Source: Lachnospiraceae bacterium (GTDB lineage Bacteria > Bacillota > Clostridia > Lachnospirales > Lachnospiraceae). Taken from it: DNA of 64,000 nt. Shown piece by piece: positions 44,431 through 52,591 of the stretch (its first letter is position 1; each line of letters opens with the position of its first letter). A program made the translations under genes and the position numbers. Where the stretch lies: the NCBI GenBank assembly GCA_017412055.1, contig JAFQOW010000001.1, positions 28,182-92,181 of the forward strand, written 5' to 3'. A model generated the notes under the pieces. That model made no database searches, was not told the DNA's origin, and saw nothing but the letters and a program-made list of their open reading frames with translations.

Positions 44431-45486
44431 TTATTTTTTCATCTTTCTTCGCATATGATTAAGATGTCTTTCAAAATTGCCACTTGATATAAATTCAGCT
44501 AAAATATACTGGTCCATAACAGGAACGGAACAAGACAGATTACCTAAAAGTTTTTCATATTTGCTAAGTAAATTATCAGGTAATATCATATAGCCTATTC
44601 TCATAGCTGGGGATAGGCTTTTTGAAAATGTATTTATATAGATAACGTGATTAAAATGGTCTAATGAGTACAACGACTCAATAGGATGACCAGGTATGAA
44701 AAATTCGCTATCAAAGTCATCCTCAATTATATAATTTCCAGTATTATCAGCCCATTTTAAATATTCATATCTTTTTGATATAGATGTAGTTACCCCAGAG
44801 GGATAGCTGTGAAATGGTGTAACATGAAGTACATCAAAGGAAGAATTGTGCAAGGCGCCAGTTGTAATGCCATTTGCACCCATTTTAAGAGGGCAAATTA
44901 AAGCTCCCATACCTTCATATGCCAGACGAATTTGCTCATAGGAAGGGTCTTCGATACCATAGATTTTATCTCTGCCAAGAACCTTGGCAGCAGTTTCATA
45001 TAGCTGTTCAGCACCAGAACCGATGATAATATTTTCTGGCTGAGCAGTCATGCCACGGTATCGGTAAAGGTAGTCAGCGATGGCATTTCTTAGAATAGAG
45101 CACCCCTTATTTGGTGCTTTTACGAAAAGCTTATCGCCATTGTCGGAGATAACCTTTCTAACTGTTTTAAACCATACAGAATATTCAAAATCCTGAATAG
45201 GTTTTTCGTCAGCTACAGGAAGATGCTTTATAGCTACAGTACTATTAGGAGAATTTAAAGGTGTATAGCCTTTTATATCACAAACAAAGTAACCACATCG
45301 TTCCTTTGGAGCAATGTAGCCTTCATCCTCTAACATAAAGTAGGCACGTTCCACAGTTATAAGGCTGAAGCCTGTTTTGTCAGCCATAATTCGCTTAGAA
45401 GGAAGCTTTGTGCCTGCTTCATATTCACCGCTTAAAATTTTATTCTTTACTTCTTTATATAAATTATAATATTTTTTATCGCTCAT
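44431..45486 (-). CDS. MocR/PdxR-type regulator, C-terminally truncated
   Basis: MocR proteins couple a GntR winged helix to an aminotransferase fold that senses pyridoxal phosphate. The 351-residue product has the HTH (LPSKRIMADKTGFSLITVER, about 26-45) and the PLP-lysine segment NTFSKSLSPAMRIGY. It stops at HLNHMRRKMKK, where relatives continue for about 100 residues. The convergent nucleotidase gene ends five bases away, so a deletion probably removed the tail. The start at 45486 is the MSDKK methionine; the earlier ATG lies in the promoter zone. It is divergent from pyridoxal kinase, the expected target. Confidence 0.8.
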   Translation of the reverse strand: MSDKKYYNLYKEVKNKILSGEYEAGTKLPSKRIMADKTGFSLITVERAYFMLEDEGYIAPKERCGYFVCDIKGYTPLNSPNSTVAIKHLPVADEKPIQDFEYSVWFKTVRKVISDNGDKLFVKAPNKGCSILRNAIADYLYRYRGMTAQPENIIIGSGAEQLYETAAKVLGRDKIYGIEDPSYEQIRLAYEGMGALICPLKMGANGITTGALHNSSFDVLHVTPFHSYPSGVTTSISKRYEYLKWADNTGNYIIEDDFDSEFFIPGHPIESLYSLDHFNHVIYINTFSKSLSPAMRIGYMILPDNLLSKYEKLLGNLSCSVPVMDQYILAEFISSGNFERHLNHMRRKMKK

Positions 45487-45579
45487 CTGGTTATAAAAAA
45501 AACTCCTTTTTTGATTATATACATAATACCACATTGATATTATAATTAGAAAAAAATAAAAAGTAAAGAGGTATTAATT

Positions 45580-46413
45580 ATGGCATATCCAAAGATTTTA
45601 ACAATACAAGATATTTCTTGTGTAGGACAGTGTTCCTTAACTGTTGCATTACCAATTATTTCAGCATGTGGCGTAGAAACCTGCGTTCTTCCATCAGCTG
45701 TATTATCTACACATACAGGTGGCTTTACAGGCTTTACATTTAGAGATTTGACAGAAGATATGCCAGCTATTAATAATCATTGGAAAAAAGAAGGTATATC
45801 ATTTGATGCTGTATATACAGGATATCTTGGAAGTGCTAAGCAGATTTCATATGTAAAGGAAATCGTAGCTACATCTAAGAAGGAAAATGCACCATTTATC
45901 GTGGACCCAGCTATGGCGGATAACGGAAAGTTATATGTTGGCTTTGATGCTGAATTTGTAAATGAGATGAAGGGATTATGTAAAAATGCAGATTATTTAA
46001 TTCCAAATATTACAGAAGCATGTTTCCTTACAGATACAGAATATAAGGCAGAGTATGACAGAGAATATATAGATATGATACTTGAAAAGCTTTGCCAATT
46101 AGGCTGTAAAAATATAATTATGACAGGTATTTCTTATAAAGAGGGTACAACAGGTGTTGTCATTATGGAAAACGGTGAATATAAATATTATGAGCATGAG
46201 AAGCTTAGCAATAGCTGTCACGGAACAGGCGATATCTATGCGTCAGCTTTTGTAGGTGCACTTTCAAGGGGAAAGAGTGCATATGACGCAGCAAAAATTG
46301 CAGCCGATTATACAGTTGAATGCATTAAGATTACAGCAAATGAGGAAAATCATTGGTATGGCGCAGCATTTGAGCCAGTGCTTTCATATTTGATAAATGA
46401 GATTAATAAGTAA
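45580..46413 (+). CDS. pdxK: Pyridoxine/pyridoxal kinase
   Basis: The enzyme phosphorylates B6 vitamers in salvage. The 277-residue ribokinase-fold protein has the start TIQDISCVGQCSL, the DPAMADNG segment and the anion-hole motif CHGTGDIYASAFVG. AAAGAGG precedes ATG. The divergent MocR-type regulator and a TATAAT at 45541-45546 support control by B6 status. Confidence 0.9.
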   Translation: MAYPKILTIQDISCVGQCSLTVALPIISACGVETCVLPSAVLSTHTGGFTGFTFRDLTEDMPAINNHWKKEGISFDAVYTGYLGSAKQISYVKEIVATSKKENAPFIVDPAMADNGKLYVGFDAEFVNEMKGLCKNADYLIPNITEACFLTDTEYKAEYDREYIDMILEKLCQLGCKNIIMTGISYKEGTTGVVIMENGEYKYYEHEKLSNSCHGTGDIYASAFVGALSRGKSAYDAAKIAADYTVECIKITANEENHWYGAAFEPVLSYLINEINK

Positions 46414-46545
46414 AGAGATTCATAGGAAAGAAATTAAAAAAATAAATATTAACAAAACTTTAACAACTCATAAATAACTTATAAACAAATCCTCCTTATA
46501 TTAACAGTGTAAAACATACACAGGTTAATTTAAGGAGGAATTTTT

Positions 46546-46920
46546 ATGAATAAGAACGATCAGCAGTTTATAGCACAGAAGATACGTACACAGTATATGG
46601 AGAAGGAAGAAAAAAGCACAGACCTTGATAAATTAAAGGCATTGGATAGCAAGGTAAAGCGCCCAGCAAATATTTTTGGTTACACATTTGGAACCATAAG
46701 TGCACTTATAATGGGAAGCGGAATGAGTCTTGTTATGACAGATATTGGAGAAAAGTTAGGACTTGGGGATATGATGGTGCCTGGAATAGTGATAGGCGTT
46801 GTAGGTATGATTATGGCTTTAGTAAATTATCCAATTTATAAGAAGCTTCTTGGTACCAGAAGGCAGAAATATTCTAAGGAAATTATTGAGCTCAGTGAAA
46901 AAATTATAGAAAATAATTAA
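46546..46920 (+). CDS. Small membrane protein, paralogue of the 49619 gene
   Basis: The 124-residue protein has a charged N-terminus (1-38) and two membrane helices (about 43-65 and 76-98). It shares LIMGSGMSL and YPIY with the protein at 49619-49990, at matching positions. AAGGAGG precedes ATG. It lies 66 bp before a two-component system and may be its target. Family recognised only as small clostridial membrane proteins of unknown function. Confidence 0.7.
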   Translation: MNKNDQQFIAQKIRTQYMEKEEKSTDLDKLKALDSKVKRPANIFGYTFGTISALIMGSGMSLVMTDIGEKLGLGDMMVPGIVIGVVGMIMALVNYPIYKKLLGTRRQKYSKEIIELSEKIIENN

Positions 46921-46986
46921 ACAGAAACATAATTTTAACAATTATATGGTTTAATATATACATAAAAGTATGCCAAGGAGGAAATT

Positions 46987-47658
46987 ATGTTTAAGATATT
47001 AGTTGTTGAAGATGATAAAGATTTAAACAAAGCTGTATGCTCAGTGCTTAAGATGAATGGCTTTGAAGCGCATGGATGTTTAAACGCTACCGATGGATAC
47101 GATGCTCTTTATGAAAATATATTTGACCTTATAATTTCAGATATAATGATGCCGGATATTGACGGATTTGAATTCGTTAAGAATATTCGAGAAATAAATG
47201 AAAATATACCTATTCTTTTTATGACTGCTAAGGATGATATAGCATCTAAGCAGCGAGGCTTTAGAATAGGCGTAGATGATTATATGGTAAAGCCTATAGA
47301 TTTTGATGAATTGATTCTTCGTATTGGAGCTTTGATGAGAAGAGCGAAGATAGCCAGCAGTAAGAGACTTCAAATTGGCAGCTTCCTTATGGATGCTGAT
47401 GAGTTTATGGTAACATTAGATGGCGAAGAGATTCAGATGACTACAAGAGAATTTAATATTTTATATAAGCTTTTATCTTATCCAAAGAAAACATTTACAA
47501 GAAGTCAGCTCATGGACGAGTTCTGGGATGCTGATACAGAGACAGCCCCAAGAGCAGTAGATGTATATATGACAAAATTGAGAACAAAGCTGTCTGAGTG
47601 TACAGATTTTGAGATAGTTACAGTTCATGGTTTAGGATATAAGGCGGTGCTTAAATAA
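46987..47658 (+). CDS. OmpR-family response regulator
   Basis: The 223-residue protein has a receiver domain with acidic pocket EDD (about 8-10), phospho-acceptor in ISDIMMPD (about D53), T in FMTAKDD and K in DDYMVKPID. A winged-helix DNA-binding domain follows (MTTREFNILYKLL, VDVYMTKLRTKL). It is translationally coupled to the kinase by a one-base overlap (TAATG). Its promoter targets probably include the neighbouring membrane-protein genes. Confidence 0.93.
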   Translation: MFKILVVEDDKDLNKAVCSVLKMNGFEAHGCLNATDGYDALYENIFDLIISDIMMPDIDGFEFVKNIREINENIPILFMTAKDDIASKQRGFRIGVDDYMVKPIDFDELILRIGALMRRAKIASSKRLQIGSFLMDADEFMVTLDGEEIQMTTREFNILYKLLSYPKKTFTRSQLMDEFWDADTETAPRAVDVYMTKLRTKLSECTDFEIVTVHGLGYKAVLK

Positions 47659-48728
47659 TGAAATTCAAGTTTAAGAAAAAAATATTAAAATCCATTGGAA
47701 GCTACTTTGCATTTTTTGCAATGGTAGCATTCCTAGTAACCTGTAGTACAATGCTTTTTGCAACAATGCTGTCAAGGTCTTTAAATGTAACTCTTGATGG
47801 TGAGAATCTAAATGAAGCAGCAAAATTAACATTTTTAAATGTAATTTTATTAAGTATATTGTTTACAGTTATTGATACTATAAGAAGAAAGCTGACCATA
47901 GAAAGGGCAGCAAAACAGATAAAGGAAGCGGCAAGTCGCCTTGTGAAGGGGGATTTTTCTGCAAGGGTTGAACCTATAAAGAGTATTTTTGTAGATGATA
48001 ATCTGAAAGAAATATCAAAATGCTTTAATAAAATGGCGGAGGAGTTGTCAGGAGTGGAAACGATTCGTACAGATTTTATATCCAATGTTTCCCATGAGAT
48101 GAAAACCCCGCTTTCTGTTATGCAAAACTATGCAACACTTCTACAGTCACCAGATTTGCCAGAAAAAAAGAGAATTGAGTATGCAAAAAGTATAGCTCAG
48201 GGTTCAAAAAAATTGGCGGATATGATGACAAATATATTGAAGTTAAATAGATTGGAGAATCAGAAGATATATCCAAAGACAAGTAGATATAATCTGGGTG
48301 AACAGTTGTGTGAATGTATTATAAATTACGAGACGGTATGGGAGCAAAAAAATATTGAATTAGAAGCTGATATAGCAGAAGAAATTTACGTTGATGGGGA
48401 TGAAGAGTTATTGACACTTGTGTGGAATAATTTGTTATCAAATGCATTTAAATTTACAGACGAAGGTGGAAAGGTAACGGTTATCTTAGAAGCTGATGAA
48501 GAGCATGTTATAGTTAAAATAAAAGATACAGGATGTGGAATATCCTCAGATGTAGGTGCACGAATATTTGAAAAATTCTATCAGGCGGATACTGCTCGTG
48601 CAACTGCTGGAAATGGATTAGGCTTAGCGCTAGTAAAAAGAGTTATAGATATACTAAAAGGGGAGATAGAGGTTAGCAGTGTGGTAGGAGAAGGGACCAC
48701 ATTTACTGTTAAGCTAAGTAAAGCATAA
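47658..48728 (+). CDS. Membrane sensor histidine kinase
   Basis: The 356-residue protein has two N-terminal membrane helices (about 14-36 and 54-74) with a very short extracytoplasmic loop and a HAMP linker. The HisKA box is FISNVSHEMKTPLSVMQNYA (phospho-His near 146). The ATPase domain contains NLLSNAFKFT, DTGCGIS and GNGLGLALV. The short external loop suggests sensing within the membrane, as in intramembrane-sensing kinases linked to antibiotic response. Confidence 0.93.
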   Translation: MKFKFKKKILKSIGSYFAFFAMVAFLVTCSTMLFATMLSRSLNVTLDGENLNEAAKLTFLNVILLSILFTVIDTIRRKLTIERAAKQIKEAASRLVKGDFSARVEPIKSIFVDDNLKEISKCFNKMAEELSGVETIRTDFISNVSHEMKTPLSVMQNYATLLQSPDLPEKKRIEYAKSIAQGSKKLADMMTNILKLNRLENQKIYPKTSRYNLGEQLCECIINYETVWEQKNIELEADIAEEIYVDGDEELLTLVWNNLLSNAFKFTDEGGKVTVILEADEEHVIVKIKDTGCGISSDVGARIFEKFYQADTARATAGNGLGLALVKRVIDILKGEIEVSSVVGEGTTFTVKLSKA

Positions 48729-48747
48729 AGGTGAAGGTGTTAGTGAT

Positions 48748-49629
48748 ATGGAGAAATGGATTAAAATAGGATTAAAAATAGCAAGACCACATATTGCAAT
48801 TGTATTTATTGAAACCATAGCTGCTTTTACTTTGCTTATATATTCAGCATTATGCTTAAGCCCCTCTGATATATTAAGTATAGTAGCTTATGTGATGTCA
48901 TTTTACTCGCTAGTTATTGTATGTTTTAGAATTCCAGATATGATAAGACTATTTAAGCATATTAGGAATGATAATAAATATGTTGTAAAATATAGAGAGG
49001 ATGTCATTATAAGAATTAAACTTTCCTTGTATGGAACGTTGATATTTAATGGCGCGTACGCCCTACTACAGCTAGGAATGGGATTATGGCATCATTCCAT
49101 ATGGTTTTACTCTCTTGCAGGATACTATATTCTGCTTGCAATAATGAGATTTATGTTGTTTCGTCACACGAAGGAATACAGTCCGTTGCAAAATGTAAAG
49201 AAGGAACTAAAGCAGTACAGAATATGTGGAGTATATTTATTATTGCTTAATAGTACACTTACAGTAATACTTTTTTATATCATATGGCAGAATAGAACTT
49301 TTAGACATCATGAGATAACAACTATAGCTATGGCGGCATATACATTTACTGCATTTACATTTGCTATTATAAATATAATAAGATACAGAAAATACAAAAG
49401 TCCTGTATTTTCAGCGGCGAAAGCCATAAGTTTGGCATGCGCCTGCGTATCAATGATTACGTTGGAAGCGACTATGCTTACAACCTTTGGAATGGAGAAT
49501 CAAAAAATGTTTCGCCAGATTATGATGGCTCTAAGTGGTGGAGTCGTATCTATGTTCATAGTGGGAATGGCCATATTTATGATAATCAATGGCACAAAAA
49601 AGTTGAAGGAGAATAAAGATGGAGAATAA
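48748..49629 (+). CDS. Multi-pass membrane protein in the two-component operon
   Basis: The 293-residue protein has about seven hydrophobic helices and no recognised motif. It starts 19 bp after the kinase gene and overlaps the next gene by 11 bp, so it is part of the operon. It could be an accessory sensor or a transporter. Confidence 0.6.
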   Translation: MEKWIKIGLKIARPHIAIVFIETIAAFTLLIYSALCLSPSDILSIVAYVMSFYSLVIVCFRIPDMIRLFKHIRNDNKYVVKYREDVIIRIKLSLYGTLIFNGAYALLQLGMGLWHHSIWFYSLAGYYILLAIMRFMLFRHTKEYSPLQNVKKELKQYRICGVYLLLLNSTLTVILFYIIWQNRTFRHHEITTIAMAAYTFTAFTFAIINIIRYRKYKSPVFSAAKAISLACACVSMITLEATMLTTFGMENQKMFRQIMMALSGGVVSMFIVGMAIFMIINGTKKLKENKDGE

Positions 49630-49990
49630 TACATTTAATTATACATATTCTGCTAAGGAGCAGAATGAAATTGAAAAAATAAGAAAAAAGTATATGCCCA
49701 TGGAGCAGGATAAACTTGCATATGTAAGAAAACTAGACAGAGGTGTAACAAATAAGGCAACCACATGGGCACTTATAGTTGGGATTATAGGTACACTTAT
49801 TATGGGCTCAGGAATGAGTTTATGTATGGTTGCGTCTAAAACATTTATGGTGCTTGGAATTGTGATTGGTTTAATCGGTATAGCAGTACTTAGCGTGGCT
49901 TATCCGATTTATACGAGAATTTTAAAGAAGGAAAGAGAGAGAATCGCACCAGAGATATTGAGATTGACAGATGAGATTTCAAATATGTAG
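49619..49990 (+). CDS. Small membrane protein, paralogue of the 46546 gene
   Basis: The 123-residue protein matches the 46546 product in layout: charged N-terminus, two membrane helices, LIMGSGMSL and YPIY, and a charged helical tail. The ATG lies inside the previous gene (11-bp overlap). The pair flanks the two-component genes on both sides. Confidence 0.7.
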   Translation: MENNTFNYTYSAKEQNEIEKIRKKYMPMEQDKLAYVRKLDRGVTNKATTWALIVGIIGTLIMGSGMSLCMVASKTFMVLGIVIGLIGIAVLSVAYPIYTRILKKERERIAPEILRLTDEISNM

Positions 49991-50000
49991 TGAAGGATAA

Positions 50001-50037
50001 AAATCCCTTGAGAAACTTTATTTCTCAAGGGATTTGA
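50001..50037. terminator. Bidirectional terminator between convergent genes
   Basis: AAATCCCTTGAGAAA and TTTCTCAAGGGATTT form a perfect 15-bp stem. On the minus strand the stem is followed by TTTTATCC; on the plus strand the T-run is inside the stem end. It separates the 49619 operon from the minus-strand frame at 50040. Confidence 0.85.
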
Positions 50038-50039
50038 TA

Positions 50040-50243
50040 TTAAAGCTTAAACGCCTTATCCACAGGTACTGAACATACCACGCCTTTAGCCATTCTTACA
50101 CGGATTAAAGTACCACCTGTTGCAAATGGTAGCATAAAGGTGGTGATCATAGGTGCCAAAGTAACACTTAAGAATAAAACAAGCGCTGCTATAGGCAATA
50201 CAGAGCTCACGGCTTCGTCCATTGCTCCTTTTAAATGTCTCAC
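50040..50243 (-). pseudogene. Probable remnant of a membrane protein (DUF1538-like start)
   Basis: From GTG 50243, with AGGGA upstream, the frame gives 67 residues. The first 30 (RHLKGAMDEAVSSVLPIAAL...LAPM) resemble the start of DUF1538 membrane proteins. The rest, ending VCSVPVDKAFKL, does not continue that family, which is normally several times longer. A deletion remnant is most likely; a genuine small membrane protein remains possible. Confidence 0.35.
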
Positions 50244-50354
50244 ACTGAATATCCCTTCATTATTTGTTCTATAATATAACATAAAAAATAACAAATGATA
50301 AGTTTAATATATATTTTTTTCACATATATTTCATAATTATTTTAAGTAAAGTAT

Positions 50355-50397
50355 TTGACAAACTTATGAATTGGCACTAAAATGTTAGCGAGCTAAC
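50355..50397 (+). promoter_or_regulatory. Promoter and palindromic operator of the MarR-ABC operon
   Basis: TTGACA (50355-50360), 17 bp and TAAAAT (50378-50383) are followed at once by the perfect palindrome GTTAGC-GA-GCTAAC (50384-50397), which covers the start of transcription. This is a typical position for a MarR autorepressor site. Confidence 0.75.
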
Positions 50398-50414
50398 AAT
50401 TAAGGAGGTGTTTT

Positions 50415-50852
50415 ATGGAGGAAAAGCGAATTGGTTTTGAAATTCGTTGTATAAATAATCTTTTTAAAAGATATATAGAACTTAATAAACCACCAGAATT
50501 AGATGAAACTACAGGGATTCACGGATGGGCAATCAAATATCTATATGAAAATAGAGATAAAGAAATTTTTCAGAAAGATTTTGAAACGAGATTTTCTATA
50601 AGACGCTCCACAGCAACTAATATGCTTAAACTGATGGAAGCTAAAGGATTAATAGAGCGAGTGTCAGTTCCAAAGGATGCCAGATTAAAAAAGATAGTTC
50701 TTACAGGAAAAGCCATAAATATTCATAAGCAGATAGAAAAGAATATTATGGATTTTGAAAAACAGCTTAGTAGAGGATTAAGTGAAGAAGAGATGGAGAC
50801 TTTCTTTAGAATCCTTGATAAAATAAAAAATAATATGGAGGAAATAGAATGA
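50415..50852 (+). CDS. MarR-family transcriptional regulator
   Basis: The 145-residue protein has the winged HTH core FSIRRSTATNMLKLMEAKGL and the wing PKDARLKKIVLT. It has the usual MarR length. AAGGAGG precedes ATG. It overlaps the first ABC gene by 4 bp (ATGA). It probably represses this operon through the palindrome at 50384 and releases it on binding a drug-like ligand. Confidence 0.9.
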   Translation: MEEKRIGFEIRCINNLFKRYIELNKPPELDETTGIHGWAIKYLYENRDKEIFQKDFETRFSIRRSTATNMLKLMEAKGLIERVSVPKDARLKKIVLTGKAINIHKQIEKNIMDFEKQLSRGLSEEEMETFFRILDKIKNNMEEIE

Positions 50853-52591
50853 TAAAGCGATTAAGTGCAAGTATTCGAGAATATAAGAAGCCGACGATAA
50901 TAACATTGGTGCTTATAGTTCTTGAAGTAGTAATTGAATGTATCATCCCGTTTATGACAGCTAGTCTTGTAAATCGAATTGAGGCTGGAACAGGAATGAG
51001 AGATATTTTAATAACAGGAGGAATACTTATCATATTGGCGGTGGTTTCCTTGACTTTTGGTGGCGTGGCAGCAGTTACTGCTTCAAAGGCTTCCACAGGT
51101 TTTGCCAAGAATTTGCGCCATGATATGTTTGCAAAGATACAGACATATTCTTTTGAAAATATAGATAAGTTTTCATCATCATCTTTAGTTACACGTTTAA
51201 CAACAGATGTTGCCAATGTGCAGATGTCGTATATGATGGTTAATAGAATAGCCGTAAGAAGTCCACTTATGTTTATATTTGCTATTTTTATGGCATGGAA
51301 GATGGGAGGAACATTGGCGCTTACATTTGTAGTTGTAGTTCCGGTGTTAGCATTAGGCCTTATATTTATAGCAAAGACAGCTATGCCAGCATTTAGAAGA
51401 GTATTTAAGAAATATGATAAATTAAATGAATCTATAGAAGAAAATGTTCGCGGTATGCGTGTAGTAAAGGGCTTTGCTAGAGAAGAGTATGAGAAAGAAA
51501 AATTTGGAAATGCTGCAGAGGAAATCTGCAATGATTTCACAAAGGCTGATAGAATAGTAGCTCTTAATACACCACTTATGCAGATATGTCTTTACTTTAA
51601 TATGATATTTATCCTAATAGTAGGTTCTAAGCTTACTATTACAAGTATGGGAACTAAGCTTAATATTGGACAGATTTCAGCTATGCTTACATATGCTATG
51701 CAGATACTTATGTCTCTTATGATGCTTTCTATGATTTACGTAATGACTACTATGTCTCTTGAATCAATTAAGCGTATATGCGAGGTTCTTGATGAAGAAC
51801 CTGTGCTTGTAAATCCAGAGAAAACTGTTTTAGAGGTTAAGGATGGAAGCATTGATTTTGATAATGTAAGTCTTAAGTATTCCAAGACAGCTAAGAAGTC
51901 TGCCCTTAAGGATATTAATTTACACATAAAATCTGGAATGACTGTAGGAATTATCGGTGGTACAGGTTCAAGTAAGTCATCCTTAGTTCAGCTTATTCCA
52001 CGTCTATATGATGCCACAGAAGGCGTTGTAAAGGTGGGTGGTATAGATGTTAAGGAGTATGATCTTGATGTGCTTAGAAATAGTGTAGCGATGGTTTTAC
52101 AAAAGAATCTTTTATTTGCTGGTACTATTAAGGAAAATCTTCGTTGGGGTAATGAGAATGCCACAGATGAGGAACTTATAGAAGCATGTAAATTGGCAGA
52201 TGCCCATGGATTTGTATCTAGCTTTGAAGATGGTTATGATACATTTATCGAACAGGGTGGTTCAAATGTATCTGGTGGTCAGAAGCAGCGTCTATGTATA
52301 GCCAGAGCATTGCTTAAGAAGCCAAAGATACTTATCCTTGATGATTCTACAAGCGCAGTAGACACAAAGACAGATGCAAAGATTAGAGCTGCATTTAAGT
52401 CATTTATTCCAGACACAACAAAGCTTATAATTGCTCAGAGAATTTCATCAGTTCAGGATTCAGATATGATAATAGTTATGGATAATGGTGCGATTTCGGC
52501 AGTAGGAACTCATGAAGAACTTCTTAAAGATAGTGAAATTTACCGCGAGGTATATACACAGCAGACGGAAGGAGGTAAGGATAATGAGTAA
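50849..52591 (+). CDS. ABC exporter half with degenerate ATPase site
   Basis: The 580-residue protein has a six-helix exporter domain (about 1-320) and an ATPase domain. Walker A is GGTGSSKSS (about 370), signature VSGGQKQR, and Walker B ends LILDDST, with D in place of the catalytic E. That change is typical of the non-catalytic half of heterodimeric multidrug exporters. It overlaps MarR by 4 bp and the second half by 8 bp. Confidence 0.92.
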   Translation: MIKRLSASIREYKKPTIITLVLIVLEVVIECIIPFMTASLVNRIEAGTGMRDILITGGILIILAVVSLTFGGVAAVTASKASTGFAKNLRHDMFAKIQTYSFENIDKFSSSSLVTRLTTDVANVQMSYMMVNRIAVRSPLMFIFAIFMAWKMGGTLALTFVVVVPVLALGLIFIAKTAMPAFRRVFKKYDKLNESIEENVRGMRVVKGFAREEYEKEKFGNAAEEICNDFTKADRIVALNTPLMQICLYFNMIFILIVGSKLTITSMGTKLNIGQISAMLTYAMQILMSLMMLSMIYVMTTMSLESIKRICEVLDEEPVLVNPEKTVLEVKDGSIDFDNVSLKYSKTAKKSALKDINLHIKSGMTVGIIGGTGSSKSSLVQLIPRLYDATEGVVKVGGIDVKEYDLDVLRNSVAMVLQKNLLFAGTIKENLRWGNENATDEELIEACKLADAHGFVSSFEDGYDTFIEQGGSNVSGGQKQRLCIARALLKKPKILILDDSTSAVDTKTDAKIRAAFKSFIPDTTKLIIAQRISSVQDSDMIIVMDNGAISAVGTHEELLKDSEIYREVYTQQTEGGKDNE

